Source of the DNA: Cupriavidus pauculus
GTDB taxonomy: Bacteria > Pseudomonadota > Gammaproteobacteria > Burkholderiales > Burkholderiaceae
Reading direction: 5' to 3'
Length of the DNA: 64,000 nt
NCBI RefSeq assembly: GCF_022179805.1
Contig: NZ_BPUO01000008.1
Coordinates: forward strand, 62,001-126,000
Position 1 is the first letter of the stretch; each line of letters starts with the position of its first letter. The notes beneath the pieces were generated by a model that saw only the letters and a program-made list of their open reading frames with translations, ran no database searches and was not told the DNA's origin. This document shows, in pieces, positions 17,704-27,677 of the stretch. The position numbers and the translations under genes were made by a program.

Positions 17704-18094
17704 GCGGCTGGGTCCTTTCCGGTTGTCTCGATGATCTGGGATGAACCAACGGCGCGCCCGCCTGCCTTCCCGCGTGTGCGCCGCGCAAGCGCACGCCGCC
17801 ATGGGAAAAAAGAAAAGCAGATCGAATATTGCTCGTGGTACGGGGAAGAGCGAGCCGCTGGCCGCGGGTGCGTGACGAATCGTCGAGCGCCGCGGCGGAA
17901 GGAATGCACCGGAATACGACTACGCGAGGTGGCTTGCCACGACAGGCGCCGTCCCGGATGCGTACGGCATGACGTAATGTAACATGCGATGCACGCCGCT
18001 CAGGACGAGAGCAAGGTTAAGAAACCTGGGGATTTTGGCGAATACCGGCGCTGGAAAACACAACGGCGCCACATGGGCGCCGTCGGCTTGAAAC
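17704..18094. other. Gene-less stretch between the antiporter and tRNA-Cys
   Basis: 391 bp. The right end holds the terminator of the tRNA cluster (18055-18083). The left part must contain the antiporter promoter. No credible gene, repeat or RNA was recognised in the rest. Confidence 0.5.
18055..18083 (-). terminator. Probable terminator of the tRNA-Gly-Gly-Cys cluster
   Basis: On the minus strand: ACGGCGCC, loop CATGT, GGCGCCGT, then TGTGTTTT, beginning 12 bp beyond the tRNA-Cys CCA end. Confidence 0.6.
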
Positions 18095-18168
18095 TGGAGG
18101 CGGAGGTCGGAATCGAACCGGCGTACACGGCTTTGCAGGCCGCTGCATAACCACTCTGCCACCCCGCC
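18095..18168 (-). tRNA. tRNA-Cys (anticodon GCA)
   Basis: 74 nt with GGCGGGG acceptor, anticodon loop CTGCAAA, T-arm GGTTCGATTCC and encoded CCA. Last of three tRNAs downstream of pgsA. Confidence 0.96.
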
Positions 18169-18306
18169 AGGTGACGATGCTGGATTGTATCCGGATTCGC
18201 TGCGCTGGTCGTACTCGCGCACTGCAACGGACACCATCCCAACATGGATACCGCTAATTCAGCGATACCGCTAATGAAAAAGGGAAGCGCTGCTTCCCTT
18301 TGGGAT

Positions 18307-18382
18307 TGGAGCGGGAGACGAGTCTCGAACTCGCGACCTCAACCTTGGCAAGGTTGCGCTCTACCAACTGAGCTACTCCCGC
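18307..18382 (-). tRNA. tRNA-Gly (anticodon GCC), copy 2
   Basis: 76 nt with GCGGGAG acceptor, anticodon loop TTGCCAA, T-arm GAGTTCGAGACTC and encoded CCA. Identical to the copy at 18466-18541. Confidence 0.97.
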
Positions 18383-18465
18383 GTACAACTTTTACTGCCA
18401 TGGCAACTTGCGCTGCCGTTCCGCCGATCTGATCAACTTCATCAGGTCACCGGATGCCATTAACC

Positions 18466-18541
18466 TGGAGCGGGAGACGAGTCTCGAACTCGCGACCTCA
18501 ACCTTGGCAAGGTTGCGCTCTACCAACTGAGCTACTCCCGC
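18466..18541 (-). tRNA. tRNA-Gly (anticodon GCC), copy 1
   Basis: 76 nt, identical to the following copy 83 bp downstream. First tRNA of the cluster behind pgsA. Confidence 0.97.
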
Positions 18542-18672
18542 AGGGCCCTGCATCTTACCGAAAAGCAGACTATCGCGCAACTTCTTTTAACTGCGCAGCT
18601 TTATGCTGACAATTTACGCTAAGTACCGCCTTTCTTGCTGCTTTCGTTTGCGTCGTCAGCAGCGAGAACGAG

Positions 18673-18702
18673 ATTATTGCAAAGGACGAACCGGCTCGTC
18701 AA
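18673..18702 (-). promoter_or_regulatory. Sigma-70 promoter of the tRNA cluster
   Basis: On the minus strand: TTGACG at 18702-18697, 18-bp spacer, AATAAT at 18678-18673, in the gap after the pgsA stop. The leader to the first tRNA-Gly would be about 125 nt. This suggests the tRNAs can be expressed independently of uvrC-pgsA. Confidence 0.6.
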
Positions 18703-18721
18703 CAACTTTTTGCGTGGTTTT

Positions 18722-19321
18722 TCATTTTTGCGTACGTGCCCCGCTCAGCGCATCACTGCGCTCGCGAATCTGCGGCCACGCGAGCTTCATGTAATAGAAC
18801 ATCGACCACAGCGTGAGCACCGCCGCCACGTAGATCATCAACGTACCGAGCATCGATGCGTCGAGGCCGAACAGCGAATCGTTGAACAACAGAAGTGGAA
18901 TGGCCACCATCTGCACCGTGGTCTTCAGCTTGCCCAGGAAGTTGACGGCCACGCTCTTCGAGGCACCAATCTGCGCCATCCATTCGCGCAGTGCCGAGAT
19001 CGTGATTTCGCGGCCGATGATCACCAGCGCGATCAGGTCGGCCACGCGACCCAGCGCCAGCAGCGACAGCAACGCCGCAGTGACCATCAGCTTGTCAGCC
19101 ACGGGGTCCAGGAAGGCGCCGAACGCCGAGGTCTGGTTCCAGCGCCGGGCCAGAAAGCCGTCCAGCCAGTCAGTGACTGCGGCAATGATGAAGAAGGACG
19201 CCGCCGTCACGTTCTTGGTATGCATCGGCAGCCACGCCTCTGGCAGGTAATAGACCCCGACGACAAGCGGGATCATGGCCACACGAAGCCAGGTCAGCAG
19301 GATGGGAATGTTCAGGGGCAT
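18722..19321 (-). CDS. pgsA: CDP-diacylglycerol--glycerol-3-phosphate 3-phosphatidyltransferase
   Basis: 199-residue inner-membrane enzyme that forms phosphatidylglycerol phosphate, the committed step to phosphatidylglycerol and cardiolipin. The CDP-alcohol phosphotransferase motif is complete in DWLDGFLARRW followed by SAFGAFLDPVADK. Four to six hydrophobic helices are visible. The ATG at 19321 gives MPLNIPILLTWLR, the standard N-terminus; the open frame extends far upstream but only as the shadow of uvrC. It lies 137 bp behind uvrC and ahead of the tRNA cluster. Confidence 0.95.
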   Translation of the reverse strand: MPLNIPILLTWLRVAMIPLVVGVYYLPEAWLPMHTKNVTAASFFIIAAVTDWLDGFLARRWNQTSAFGAFLDPVADKLMVTAALLSLLALGRVADLIALVIIGREITISALREWMAQIGASKSVAVNFLGKLKTTVQMVAIPLLLFNDSLFGLDASMLGTLMIYVAAVLTLWSMFYYMKLAWPQIRERSDALSGARTQK

Positions 19322-19458
19322 GGGCGGTGCGTTCTGGCGCCAGAAACTGGCGGTCTGCGATGTGGTCGCCAAGGCGGATTGCGCGATTGTCGCCGATTTC
19401 GGCCCGAACCCGTAAATTTCAGGCCGATAGGCGCCCAACACCCGCACAGGGCCCGACG

Positions 19459-21519
19459 TCAGTGAAGCTGGCGATAGATTTCCTCGGCCAGCGTGCGCGA
19501 GATGCCGTCCACGCTGGCAATCTCGTCGATACTGGCCGCCATCACGCCGCGCAGGCCGCCAAACCGCGTCAGCAACCTTTGCCGACGCCGCGCGCCAACG
19601 CCCTCGATTTCCTCCAGCCGCGATGTGGTGCGCGCCTTGGCCCGCTTGGCGCGCATGCCCGTGATCGCAAACCGGTGGGCTTCGTCCCGGATCTGCGCCA
19701 CCAGCATCAGCGCCGCGCTGCCCTGCCCCAGTTCCAGCGACGGACGGCCATCGGCAAACACCAGCGTCTCCAGCCCCACCTTGCGGCCCTCGCCCTTGGC
19801 CACGCCTACGAGCAAGCCGATATCGAGCCCCAACTCCTCGAACACCTGCCGCGCCACCTCGACCTGTCCCTTGCCACCGTCGATCAGGACCACGCGCGGC
19901 ATGCGAGGCACGCCTTCGGCCCCTTCTGCATTGGGGTCGCCGCCGTCTTCCTGAATCTGCTCCACCAGTTTCTGGTAACGACGCGTCAGCACCTGGCGCA
20001 TCGCCGCGTAGTCGTCGCCGGGCGTGATGTCCGTGATGTTGAAGCGCCGATACTCGCTGTTCTGCATCTCGTGGTGATGGAACACCACGCATGACGCCTG
20101 CGTGGCCTCGCCCGCCGTATGGCTGATATCGAAGCATTCGATACGCAGCATGGCCAGGTCTTCCATATCCAGACAGATGGTCTCCGCCAGTGCGCGGGTG
20201 CGCGCCTCCTGGCTGCCCTGCTCGGCCAGCCGTCGGGCCAGCGCCAGGCCCGCACCCTGCGTCGCCATCTCCAGCCAGACCTTGCGTTGCCCCTGTGGCT
20301 GCTTGACGAGCGCGACCTTGCGTCCAGCCTGCATCGACAACGCCTCCACCACGGCCCCGTCGGCGGGCAGATGACTGACCACGATGATCGGCGGCGGCGC
20401 CTGGTCCAGGTAGTGCTGGACCATGAAGGCCGACAGCACCCGCGCCGCGATCCGGTCGACCGACAGCGGGCCAGCATCAACGACAACAGCCTCGCTGCCC
20501 GCCTCGCCCGCCACCTCGCCGGTGTCATCGCTGGCGTCGTCACTTTCCTCGACGATCATGGCCGCCTCGTCAGCGTGGGCCGGGAAATAGGCCTTGTCGC
20601 CCAGATGCCGCCCGCCGCGCACCATGGCCAGGTTCACGCACGCACGGCCGCCCTGCACCGCCACGGCCAGCACGTCGATGTCGCGCGCCTGACCCACCTC
20701 TTCCACCGCCTGGCGCTTGAGCACCGTCGACAGCGCGCCAATCTGGTCGCGTACCGCCGCGGCCTGCTCGAACTGAAGCTGCATTGCGTGCGACTCCATC
20801 TTCTGCTGCAGACCTTCCAGCACCTCGGTCTCGCGGCCCTGCAGGAATCGCGCGGCGTTGCCCACGTCGCGCGCATAGTCTTCCGGCGAAATCGCGTTCA
20901 CGCACGGCGCCGTGCAGCGATGAATCTGATGCAGCAGGCACGGTCGCGTGCGGTTGTTGAACACGGTGTCTTCACAGGTGCGCAACTGGAACACCTTCTG
21001 CAGGATCTGCATGCTTTCCCGCACGGCATGCGCGCTCGGGAACGGCCCGAAATACTGGTGCTTGCGATCGGTCGCCCCACGGTAGTACGCCATGCGCGGG
21101 AACTTGTGGCCCGTCAGCTTCAGGAACGGATACGACTTGTCATCGCGAAACAGGATGTTGTAGCGCGGCGCCAGCGCCTTGATGAGATTGTTCTCCAGCA
21201 GCAAGGCCTCGGCCTCGGTGCGTACCACGGTGGTCTCGATCCGCACGATCTTGCCCACCATCATGGCAATGCGTGGCGATAGCTGGGTCTTGTTGAAATA
21301 GCTCGATACGCGCTTCTTCAGGTCGCGCGCCTTGCCCACGTAGAGCACGTTGCCGTCGGCATCGAAGTAGCGATAGACCCCGGGCAGACCCGGCATCCGT
21401 GCCAGGATGGGACGTGGGTCGAAGTCCGGCGCATCGGACGGCTCGGGCGTCGTCACCGGCGCAGCGCTGGATTCGGACAATACGGGATCGGTCGGGGGGA
21501 CGGGTTCCTGCTCGGGCAT
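19459..21519 (-). CDS. uvrC: UvrABC excinuclease subunit C
   Basis: 686-residue DNA repair nuclease that makes both incisions in nucleotide excision repair. In order: GIY-YIG domain ([30 protein letters not shown]), cysteine-rich stretch around [13 protein letters not shown]/UvrB-binding motif (about 230-260), an acidic insert with EESDDASDD, the RNase H-like nuclease ([20 protein letters not shown]) and a C-terminal double helix-hairpin-helix. It is longer than the roughly 610-residue E. coli enzyme because of a Pro-rich N-terminus and the acidic insert. An in-frame GTG at 21564 could add 15 residues. Confidence 0.95.
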   Translation of the reverse strand: MPEQEPVPPTDPVLSESSAAPVTTPEPSDAPDFDPRPILARMPGLPGVYRYFDADGNVLYVGKARDLKKRVSSYFNKTQLSPRIAMMVGKIVRIETTVVRTEAEALLLENNLIKALAPRYNILFRDDKSYPFLKLTGHKFPRMAYYRGATDRKHQYFGPFPSAHAVRESMQILQKVFQLRTCEDTVFNNRTRPCLLHQIHRCTAPCVNAISPEDYARDVGNAARFLQGRETEVLEGLQQKMESHAMQLQFEQAAAVRDQIGALSTVLKRQAVEEVGQARDIDVLAVAVQGGRACVNLAMVRGGRHLGDKAYFPAHADEAAMIVEESDDASDDTGEVAGEAGSEAVVVDAGPLSVDRIAARVLSAFMVQHYLDQAPPPIIVVSHLPADGAVVEALSMQAGRKVALVKQPQGQRKVWLEMATQGAGLALARRLAEQGSQEARTRALAETICLDMEDLAMLRIECFDISHTAGEATQASCVVFHHHEMQNSEYRRFNITDITPGDDYAAMRQVLTRRYQKLVEQIQEDGGDPNAEGAEGVPRMPRVVLIDGGKGQVEVARQVFEELGLDIGLLVGVAKGEGRKVGLETLVFADGRPSLELGQGSAALMLVAQIRDEAHRFAITGMRAKRAKARTTSRLEEIEGVGARRRQRLLTRFGGLRGVMAASIDEIASVDGISRTLAEEIYRQLH

Positions 21520-21646
21520 CGGGGGAGGATTGGACGAATAGGGTGCGCCATTTGATGCGCCCACACAGGGCGCTGGCCTAGAATCGCAAGTTTAGAGCAA
21601 TTCGTCCGCCGCCTTCTTGGCGGTCGACCCGTCACTGCACGCACCA

Positions 21647-22798
21647 ATGGCAATCCGATCCTGGGACATCTTCTGCACCGTCATCGACAACTTCGGCGAC
21701 ATCGGCGTCTGCTGGAGGCTGGCGCGTCAGTTGGCGCAGGAACACGGCCATGCGGTACGGCTCTGGGTGGACGACCTGGCCAGCTTCACCCGGCTGGCGC
21801 CCGAAATCGACCCGACCGCCGCGCACCAGCGCCTGTCGGGCGTCGACGTCAGGCAATGGGATCCCCGGCCCGGCAGCCCGTTCGAGGCACCAGCGCCGCA
21901 TGACGCCGTGATCGAAGCCTTCGCCTGCAACCTGCCCGAAACGCTTCTGGCCGCGATGGCCAGCGCGCCGCGCAAGCCGGTCTGGATCAACCTGGAATAC
22001 CTGAGCGCCGAGGATTGGGTCAGCGAGCACCACGCCATGGCATCGCCCCACCCTCGCCTGCCTCTGACCAAGTACTTTTTCTTCCCCGGATTTGCCCGAG
22101 GCACAGGCGGGCTATTGCGCGAATCGATGCTTGGCGCATCGCGCGACACGTTTCGCACCAGCCCCGCCGCCCAGGCCACGCTCTGGCATCGGCTTGGCGT
22201 GCAGCCGACCGGTGGAGCGCTGAAGGTCAGTCTCTTCGCCTACGCCAACCCGGCCACGCCCGCGCTATTGGAGCAATGGCGCGACGGCAGCACGACCATC
22301 GAGTGCTTTGTCCCCCAGGGGCTGGCCGCCACGCAGATCGCCGAATGGCTGGGCGCCGACCTGGCGCCGGGCACCACGCACTATCGCCGCAATCTCGTGG
22401 TCCACGGCATTCCGTTTGTTCGTCAGGAACACTACGACGAGCTGCTATGGGCCTGCGACATCAATTTCGTGCGCGGCGAGGATTCCTGCGTGCGGGCCCA
22501 CTGGGCCGCACGGCCGATGATCTGGCAGATCTATCCCCAGGAAGACAATGCGCACCACATCAAACTCGATGCCTGGCTGACCCGGTTCGCGCGCGCAGGC
22601 GTGGCGCCGGAGGCATCCGCCGCGCTGACCTCGTTCTCGCATGCCTGGAACGGCTATGGCAACGCGCCCGACTGGGCGTCGTTACACGCACAACTGCCGG
22701 CGTTGACGGCCGGCATGGACCGCTGGCAGCGGCAATTGCAGCACTTGGGCGACCTGGCAGCGAATCTGGTGGCTTTTGGCGAAAATCAGGTAAAATAG
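21647..22798 (+). CDS. earP: EF-P arginine rhamnosyltransferase EarP
   Basis: 383-residue GT-B glycosyltransferase (DUF2331) that transfers rhamnose from dTDP-L-rhamnose to Arg32 of EF-P. The catalytic aspartates lie in the N-terminal IDNFGDIGVCWRL. The C-terminal nucleotide-sugar site is in RGEDSCVRAHWAARPMIWQIYPQEDN. The ATG at 21647 (MAIRSWDIFC) is preferred over an upstream in-frame TTG at 21617. It is followed by efp 125 bp downstream, and the pair is a functional unit relieving ribosome stalling at polyproline. Confidence 0.94.
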   Translation: MAIRSWDIFCTVIDNFGDIGVCWRLARQLAQEHGHAVRLWVDDLASFTRLAPEIDPTAAHQRLSGVDVRQWDPRPGSPFEAPAPHDAVIEAFACNLPETLLAAMASAPRKPVWINLEYLSAEDWVSEHHAMASPHPRLPLTKYFFFPGFARGTGGLLRESMLGASRDTFRTSPAAQATLWHRLGVQPTGGALKVSLFAYANPATPALLEQWRDGSTTIECFVPQGLAATQIAEWLGADLAPGTTHYRRNLVVHGIPFVRQEHYDELLWACDINFVRGEDSCVRAHWAARPMIWQIYPQEDNAHHIKLDAWLTRFARAGVAPEASAALTSFSHAWNGYGNAPDWASLHAQLPALTAGMDRWQRQLQHLGDLAANLVAFGENQVK

Positions 22799-22923
22799 CG
22801 GGTTGATTTTGATGGCGAGCCAAGTTTCAAGGCCCAAGAACAAACTGCCGGCTGCGCGCCTTCGCCATACCGATTTCCGGGCTTCCTAACGCCCGGACCA
22901 TTTTTTTCAGGAAGACAGTTCAG

Positions 22924-23484
22924 ATGAAAATCGCACAGGAACTCCGCGTCGGCAACGTGTTCATGATCGGTTCCGACCCGATGGTGGTTCAAAAGGCCGA
23001 GTACAACAAGTCGGGCCGTAACGCCGCCGTCGTCAAGATGAAGTACAAGAACCTGCTGACGGAAGCCCCGGGCGAGTCGGTCTTCAAGGCCGACGACAAG
23101 TTCGAAGTGGTGGTGCTGGATCGTCGCGAATGCACGTTCTCGTACTTCGCCGACCCGATGTACGTGTTCATGGACACCGAATTCAACCAGTACGAAGTCG
23201 AGAAGGACAGCATGGGTGACTCGCTGAACTACCTCGAAGACGGCATGAACGTGGAAGTGGTGTTCTACAACGACAAGGCTATCTCGGTGGAAATGCCGAC
23301 GACGCTGGTTCGTGAAATCATCTACACGGAACCGGCCGTCAAGGGCGACACGTCGTCGGGCAAGGTGCTCAAGGGCGCCAAGATCAATACCGGCTTCGAA
23401 CTGCAAGTGCCGCTGTTCTGCAACATTGGCGACAAGATCGAAATCGACACGCGTACCGGCGAATACCGCAGCCGCGCCAACTAA
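22924..23484 (+). CDS. efp: Elongation factor P
   Basis: 186 residues in three OB/KOW-type domains. The conserved loop [15 protein letters not shown] places arginine at position 32, the residue rhamnosylated by EarP, rather than the lysine of the EpmA/EpmB branch. This agrees with the adjacent earP gene. AGGAAG is the ribosome-binding site. EF-P promotes peptide bond formation at consecutive prolines; the Pro-rich TonB and RNase E proteins encoded in this window are plausible clients. Confidence 0.97.
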   Translation: MKIAQELRVGNVFMIGSDPMVVQKAEYNKSGRNAAVVKMKYKNLLTEAPGESVFKADDKFEVVVLDRRECTFSYFADPMYVFMDTEFNQYEVEKDSMGDSLNYLEDGMNVEVVFYNDKAISVEMPTTLVREIIYTEPAVKGDTSSGKVLKGAKINTGFELQVPLFCNIGDKIEIDTRTGEYRSRAN

Positions 23485-23505
23485 GCTTCACGGCGCGATG
23501 CAAAC

Positions 23506-23533
23506 AAAAAAGGCAGCCTCGGCTGCCTTTTTT
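23506..23533. terminator. Bidirectional terminator between efp and nagZ
   Basis: AAAAAAGGCAGCC, loop TC, GGCTGCCTTTTTT: A-tract and T-tract on opposite sides serve both convergent genes. Confidence 0.9.
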
Positions 23534-23558
23534 GTTGCCCGCCAGTCTTGCCGGCGGC

Positions 23559-24608
23559 TTAGCGGACTAGTTCCAGATCCTTGAGCAGACGCAGCGCGGC
23601 GCGGTACTCACCTTCCTGCTCCAGCTTGTTCCAGTCCAGCGGCTTCCTGCGGCCAAACAGCTTGCGGATACGGCGCTGCGATGCCTTGCCGGCCGGCGTG
23701 CCCAGTTCGGCCAGCAACTGGTCGGCCTTCTCGGGGCTGTTGCAGATCAACACCATGTCGCACCCGGCATCGAGCGCGGCCTTGGCGCCCTGCGTCACGG
23801 TGCCAGCCACGCTGGCACCTTCCATGCTCAGGTCGTCGCTGAAAATTACGCCTTCGAAACCCATCTGGGCGCGCAGGATGTCCTGCAGCCAGAGGCGGGA
23901 GAAGCCCGCCGGATTCGGGTCCACCTTCGGATAGATGACGTGGGCCGGCATGACCGAGGCCAGGGCCGGGCCCATCCAGTCGTACGGGCGCGCGTCATGC
24001 GCGAGGATCTCGTCGAGTGGGCGCTCGTCAACCGGAACGGCCACATGCGAGTCGGCCTCCACGTAGCCGTGTCCCGGGAAGTGCTTGCCGCAGTTGGCCA
24101 TGCCCGCCAGCAGCAGGCCGTGCGTCAGATGGTTGGCCAGCATGGTGACCACGCGCGGATCGGCGTGGAACGCGCGGTCGCCGATCACGCCGCTGCGGCC
24201 GAAGTCCAGGTCCAGCACCGGCGTGAAGCTCAGGTCGATATCGCAGGCGCGCAGCTCGGCTGCCAGCACATAGCCGCAAGCAATGGCGGCCTTGGTAGCC
24301 AGCAGCACGTCGCGGTCCCACAGCTGACCCAGCTTGGCCATGGCCGGCAGGTGCGTGAAGCCATCGGTCTTGGCGCGCTGTACACGTCCGCCTTCGTGGT
24401 CGATGCAGATCAGCACATCGTCGCGGACATTGCGGATTGCACGCGTCAGCGTCACCAGTTGCGCGCGCGATTCGAAGTTGCGCGCGAACAGGATCACGCC
24501 CCCGGTCAGCGGATGGGCAATGCGTCGTTCGTCGTCGGCATTGAGCTGCTTGCCCACGACATCGAGCACCACGGGACCCGGGCGCTTGCCGGACACTTTA
24601 TTGTTCAT
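23559..24608 (-). CDS. nagZ: Beta-N-acetylhexosaminidase (cell-wall recycling)
   Basis: 349-residue cytoplasmic GH3 enzyme that removes GlcNAc from GlcNAc-anhydromuropeptides. The family loop KHFPGHGYVEADSHV carries the general acid/base histidine, and the nucleophile aspartate is in FSDDLSMEGA. GRVQRAKTDGFTHLP is the conserved (D)HEGGRV region. The start lies 6 bp after the acpS stop, so it is the last gene of the recO-pdxJ-acpS-nagZ part of the minus-strand block. Confidence 0.94.
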   Translation of the reverse strand: MNNKVSGKRPGPVVLDVVGKQLNADDERRIAHPLTGGVILFARNFESRAQLVTLTRAIRNVRDDVLICIDHEGGRVQRAKTDGFTHLPAMAKLGQLWDRDVLLATKAAIACGYVLAAELRACDIDLSFTPVLDLDFGRSGVIGDRAFHADPRVVTMLANHLTHGLLLAGMANCGKHFPGHGYVEADSHVAVPVDERPLDEILAHDARPYDWMGPALASVMPAHVIYPKVDPNPAGFSRLWLQDILRAQMGFEGVIFSDDLSMEGASVAGTVTQGAKAALDAGCDMVLICNSPEKADQLLAELGTPAGKASQRRIRKLFGRRKPLDWNKLEQEGEYRAALRLLKDLELVR

Positions 24609-24614
24609 ATCGAT

Positions 24615-25043
24615 TCAGTTCGAGGCTGGTTCAGGCAGCGTCCCGGGCTGGCCGGTCCGCTCCGCGATCGCGAAGGCGACCGCATACTCATGTTCATCGC
24701 TGACACTGACCCGAATGGTCAGGCCGCGTTCCCGCACCCAGTCGGCCAGTTCTCCCGCGCACTGCGGAGTCGGCTCGCCGGAAGGCAGGTTCAGCAATTC
24801 CATCGCGCGCCAGGTCATCGGCCAGCGCATGCCCAGGCCAATGGCTTTCGAGAAAGCCTCCTTGGCCGCGAAGCGCGTGGCCAAGAATGCCAGGCCACGT
24901 TTTTCGGAGCGCGCCTTGCGTGCGTGATAGACCTTCAGTTCGCGCGGCCCCAACACCTTCTCCGCAAAGCGGCCACGCGTGCGTTCCATCACGCCCTGCA
25001 CGCGATCAATCTGGATGATGTCGGTGCCGATGCCGTAGATCAC
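24615..25043 (-). CDS. acpS: Holo-[acyl-carrier-protein] synthase
   Basis: 142-residue enzyme that transfers 4'-phosphopantetheine from CoA to the conserved serine of ACP. The Mg-binding motifs [12 protein letters not shown] and [13 protein letters not shown] are intact. Translation starts at GTG 25043, which overlaps the pdxJ stop (GTGA, 4 bp), a sign of translational coupling. Length is slightly above the E. coli enzyme because of a 12-residue C-terminal tail. Its substrate AcpP is encoded about 12.6 kb upstream on the same strand. Confidence 0.95.
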   Translation of the reverse strand: MIYGIGTDIIQIDRVQGVMERTRGRFAEKVLGPRELKVYHARKARSEKRGLAFLATRFAAKEAFSKAIGLGMRWPMTWRAMELLNLPSGEPTPQCAGELADWVRERGLTIRVSVSDEHEYAVAFAIAERTGQPGTLPEPASN

Positions 25044-25822
25044 GCTGCCTGCCCTGGCACGGGATAGCGGGTGCCCAGGCGCGCGGCAACCATGATGGCC
25101 TTCATCTCGCGCACCGCGTTCTGCCAGCCGACGAACACCGCATGCGCCACGACGGCATGCCCGATGTTCAGCTCCTTGATGCCCGGCAGCGCGGCGATGG
25201 GCTGGACGTTCGTGTAGTGCAGGCCATGGCCGGCGTTTACGACCAGACCATGCTTCAGTCCGGCATTCACGCTTTGCGCCACGCGCTGGAATTCCGCTTC
25301 CTGCTCGGCCGGCGTATGCGCCTCTGCATAGGCGCCCGTGTGAATCTCGATCACCGGCGCCTTGCACGCAGCGGCGGCGGCAATCTGCTCTGGATTCGCG
25401 TCAATGAACAGCGACACACGGATGCCGGCGTCGGCCAGTTGCCGGCATGCGGCGCTGACCTGCTCGAAATGTCCCGCCACGTCGAGGCCGCCTTCGGTGG
25501 TCACTTCCTCGCGTTTCTCGGGCACCAGGCACACGTCCTGCGGCTTGATCTCGCAGGCGATGTCGAGCATTTCCGTCGTGATCGCGCACTCCAGGTTCAT
25601 GCGCGTGGTCAGCTTTGGCCGCAGCGCGCGCACATCGGCATCGCGAATATGACGGCGGTCCTCGCGCAGGTGCAGCGTGATCAGGTCGGCGCCGGCCTCT
25701 TCGGCCTGCAGCGCTGCCTGGATCGGATCGGGATAGACCGTGCCGCGCGCATTGCGCAGCGTGGCAACGTGATCAATATTGATGCCAAGGTCGATGACCC
25801 CGGGATTCGCGTGGAAGATCAT
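25040..25822 (-). CDS. pdxJ: Pyridoxine 5'-phosphate synthase
   Basis: 260-residue TIM-barrel enzyme that condenses 1-deoxyxylulose 5-phosphate with 3-amino-2-oxopropyl phosphate. The motifs [16 protein letters not shown] at the N-terminus, [11 protein letters not shown], and [10 protein letters not shown] with [10 protein letters not shown] are characteristic. It lies 26 bp after the recO stop and overlaps acpS by 4 bp, as in many proteobacteria. Confidence 0.96.
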   Translation of the reverse strand: MIFHANPGVIDLGINIDHVATLRNARGTVYPDPIQAALQAEEAGADLITLHLREDRRHIRDADVRALRPKLTTRMNLECAITTEMLDIACEIKPQDVCLVPEKREEVTTEGGLDVAGHFEQVSAACRQLADAGIRVSLFIDANPEQIAAAAACKAPVIEIHTGAYAEAHTPAEQEAEFQRVAQSVNAGLKHGLVVNAGHGLHYTNVQPIAALPGIKELNIGHAVVAHAVFVGWQNAVREMKAIMVAARLGTRYPVPGQAA

Positions 25823-25848
25823 GCCAGCTTGCTCAAAGAATTTGGGAA

Positions 25849-26733
25849 TCAGAGGTATTGCAGATCAATCAGGATCTGGCGCGTTTTCAGCGGCTCGCCC
25901 TGCAAATAATAATGCAGCAGGAACCGCATCAGTGCGCGGCTTTGCGTAACCGTTTGTGCGCGCGAGTAGTCGTCCTGCGCCATATCAAGCAGCGTCTGCC
26001 CCGCCACCACCGGCCAGCTCGACGGATCGCTGGCATGGGCGCGCCGCACGCCGCGCTCTGGCTGGTAGACGTAGTCGAGCCCCGGCTGCACGCGCTCGCC
26101 CGACTTGACGCATTGATCGAACCCAACGGCGAAGCCGGTTTCCTGCAGCAGTACACGTTCGAAGCTGCGCAGCACCAGGCTGGCCGATTCACCATGGGCC
26201 AGCCGCGTCAGCGTGATCATGTAGTGCTTGAACAGCGCGGGATGCGCATCTTCGCGCGGGCAGAACCGCAGCAGCAGTTCGTTCAGGTAGAAGCCCGACA
26301 GCAACGCGTCGCCGGCCAGCGGCAGCATGCCGCCCACGTATTCGGCCTTGGTCAGCGTCTTGACTTCGCCGCGCCCGGTCCACGACAGCGAGATGGGATG
26401 GAAATGCTGCAGCACCGGGCGCAGCGCCGAGTGCGGGCGCTTGGCGCCCTTGGCCACCATGGCCATGCGGCCGTGGTCGCGCGTGAAGACGTCGAGAATT
26501 AGGCTGGTTTCGCGGTAGGGATAGGCATGCAGCACGAACCCCGCCTCGTTGGTGACGCGCAACTCCGAGCGGGCCGGAACGATGCGCATCGCGCGATCCA
26601 TCATCTCGCGCCCGGCCGCCACGGCCGGGTTCAGCGCGGGGATCGCGCCAGACTCCAGCACCTCGGCGGCTTCTTCGGCGATCGGGTCGGCACTGCGCGC
26701 ACGCGGCGCGGCGGCGCGGCGCACGTCAGGCAT
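25849..26733 (-). CDS. recO: DNA repair protein RecO
   Basis: 294-residue RecFOR-pathway mediator that loads RecA on SSB-coated DNA. The OB-fold starts near residue 60 ([38 protein letters not shown]), followed by the helical domain with [24 protein letters not shown]. The first 55 residues are an Ala/Arg-rich extension relative to E. coli RecO. The ATG at 26733 is 5 bp beyond the era stop. The zinc cysteines of some RecO proteins are not evident. Confidence 0.92.
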   Translation of the reverse strand: MPDVRRAAAPRARSADPIAEEAAEVLESGAIPALNPAVAAGREMMDRAMRIVPARSELRVTNEAGFVLHAYPYRETSLILDVFTRDHGRMAMVAKGAKRPHSALRPVLQHFHPISLSWTGRGEVKTLTKAEYVGGMLPLAGDALLSGFYLNELLLRFCPREDAHPALFKHYMITLTRLAHGESASLVLRSFERVLLQETGFAVGFDQCVKSGERVQPGLDYVYQPERGVRRAHASDPSSWPVVAGQTLLDMAQDDYSRAQTVTQSRALMRFLLHYYLQGEPLKTRQILIDLQYL

Positions 26734-26738
26734 CTTGC

Positions 26739-27677
26739 TCACTCGTAGCCGTAGGCGCGCAGTCTCGCTTCGTTGTCGGCCCAGCCGCTCTTGACCTTGA
26801 TCCACATCTCCAGGTAGACCTTGCCATCGAACAGCTTTTCCATGTCGAGGCGGGCCTCGGTGGAAATCTGCTTGAGCTTGCTACCCTTGTTGCCGATGAT
26901 CATTGCCTTGTGGGCGTCACGCTCGACCAGGATCGTGGCGAAAATCCGACGCAGCCGGCCTTCCGTCTCGAACTTGTCGATCACGACCGTGCTCGTGTAC
27001 GGCAACTCGTCGCCGGTCCAGCGGAACACCTTCTCGCGGATGATTTCCGATGCCAGAAACCGCTCGCTGCGATCGGTCATCGCATCGACGTCGTACATCG
27101 GCTCGCCTTCGGGCAGGTACGGGCGGATGATGGCCAGCAGGCGGTCGATATGATCGTGCGTCTTGGCCGACATCGGCACCACTTCCGCAAACGGAAAGCG
27201 CTGCCCCATCTGTTCCAGGAACGGCATCATGACTTCGGTGCGGCCCTCGCCGAGGCGGTCGAGCTTGTTGCAAACCAGCAGCACCGGCGTGTTCTTCGGC
27301 AGCAGCGTCAGCACTTTCTCGTCATCGGGGCCGAAATAGCCGGCTTCGACGACAAACAGCACCAGATCCACCGACGACAGCGTCGATGTGACCGCCCGGT
27401 TCAGCGAGCGGTTCAGCGCACTGGCGTGACGCGTCTGGAAACCCGGGGTATCGGCGAACACAAACTGCGTGTCATCCGTGGTCTGGATGCCGACGATACG
27501 ATGCCGTGTAGTCTGGGCCTTGCGCGACGTGATGCTGACCTTCTGGCCAACCAGTGCATTCATCAGCGTGGACTTGCCCACGTTCGGGCGGCCAACGATG
27601 GCCACGGTGCCGCAGCGGAAAGCCGGGGCGCCGGAGGGGTCCGCCGCAGGCTGCTGCGGAGGGAGAGAATCGGTCAT
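26739..27677 (-). CDS. era: GTPase Era
   Basis: 312-residue ribosome-assembly GTPase that binds the 3' end of 16S rRNA. G1 [10 protein letters not shown]3 DTPGF, G4 NKLD and G5 SAK are present. The C-terminal KH domain carries the conserved [15 protein letters not shown]. The start ATG overlaps the rnc stop by 4 bp (ATGA), giving translational coupling to RNase III. Confidence 0.96.
   Translation of the reverse strand: MTDSLPPQQPAADPSGAPAFRCGTVAIVGRPNVGKSTLMNALVGQKVSITSRKAQTTRHRIVGIQTTDDTQFVFADTPGFQTRHASALNRSLNRAVTSTLSSVDLVLFVVEAGYFGPDDEKVLTLLPKNTPVLLVCNKLDRLGEGRTEVMMPFLEQMGQRFPFAEVVPMSAKTHDHIDRLLAIIRPYLPEGEPMYDVDAMTDRSERFLASEIIREKVFRWTGDELPYTSTVVIDKFETEGRLRRIFATILVERDAHKAMIIGNKGSKLKQISTEARLDMEKLFDGKVYLEMWIKVKSGWADNEARLRAYGYE

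Noticed and set aside
16264..17982. A 572-codon plus-strand frame overlapping the antiporter
   Set aside because: Gln/His/Arg-rich antisense frame of a clear membrane protein; no start signal or family resemblance.
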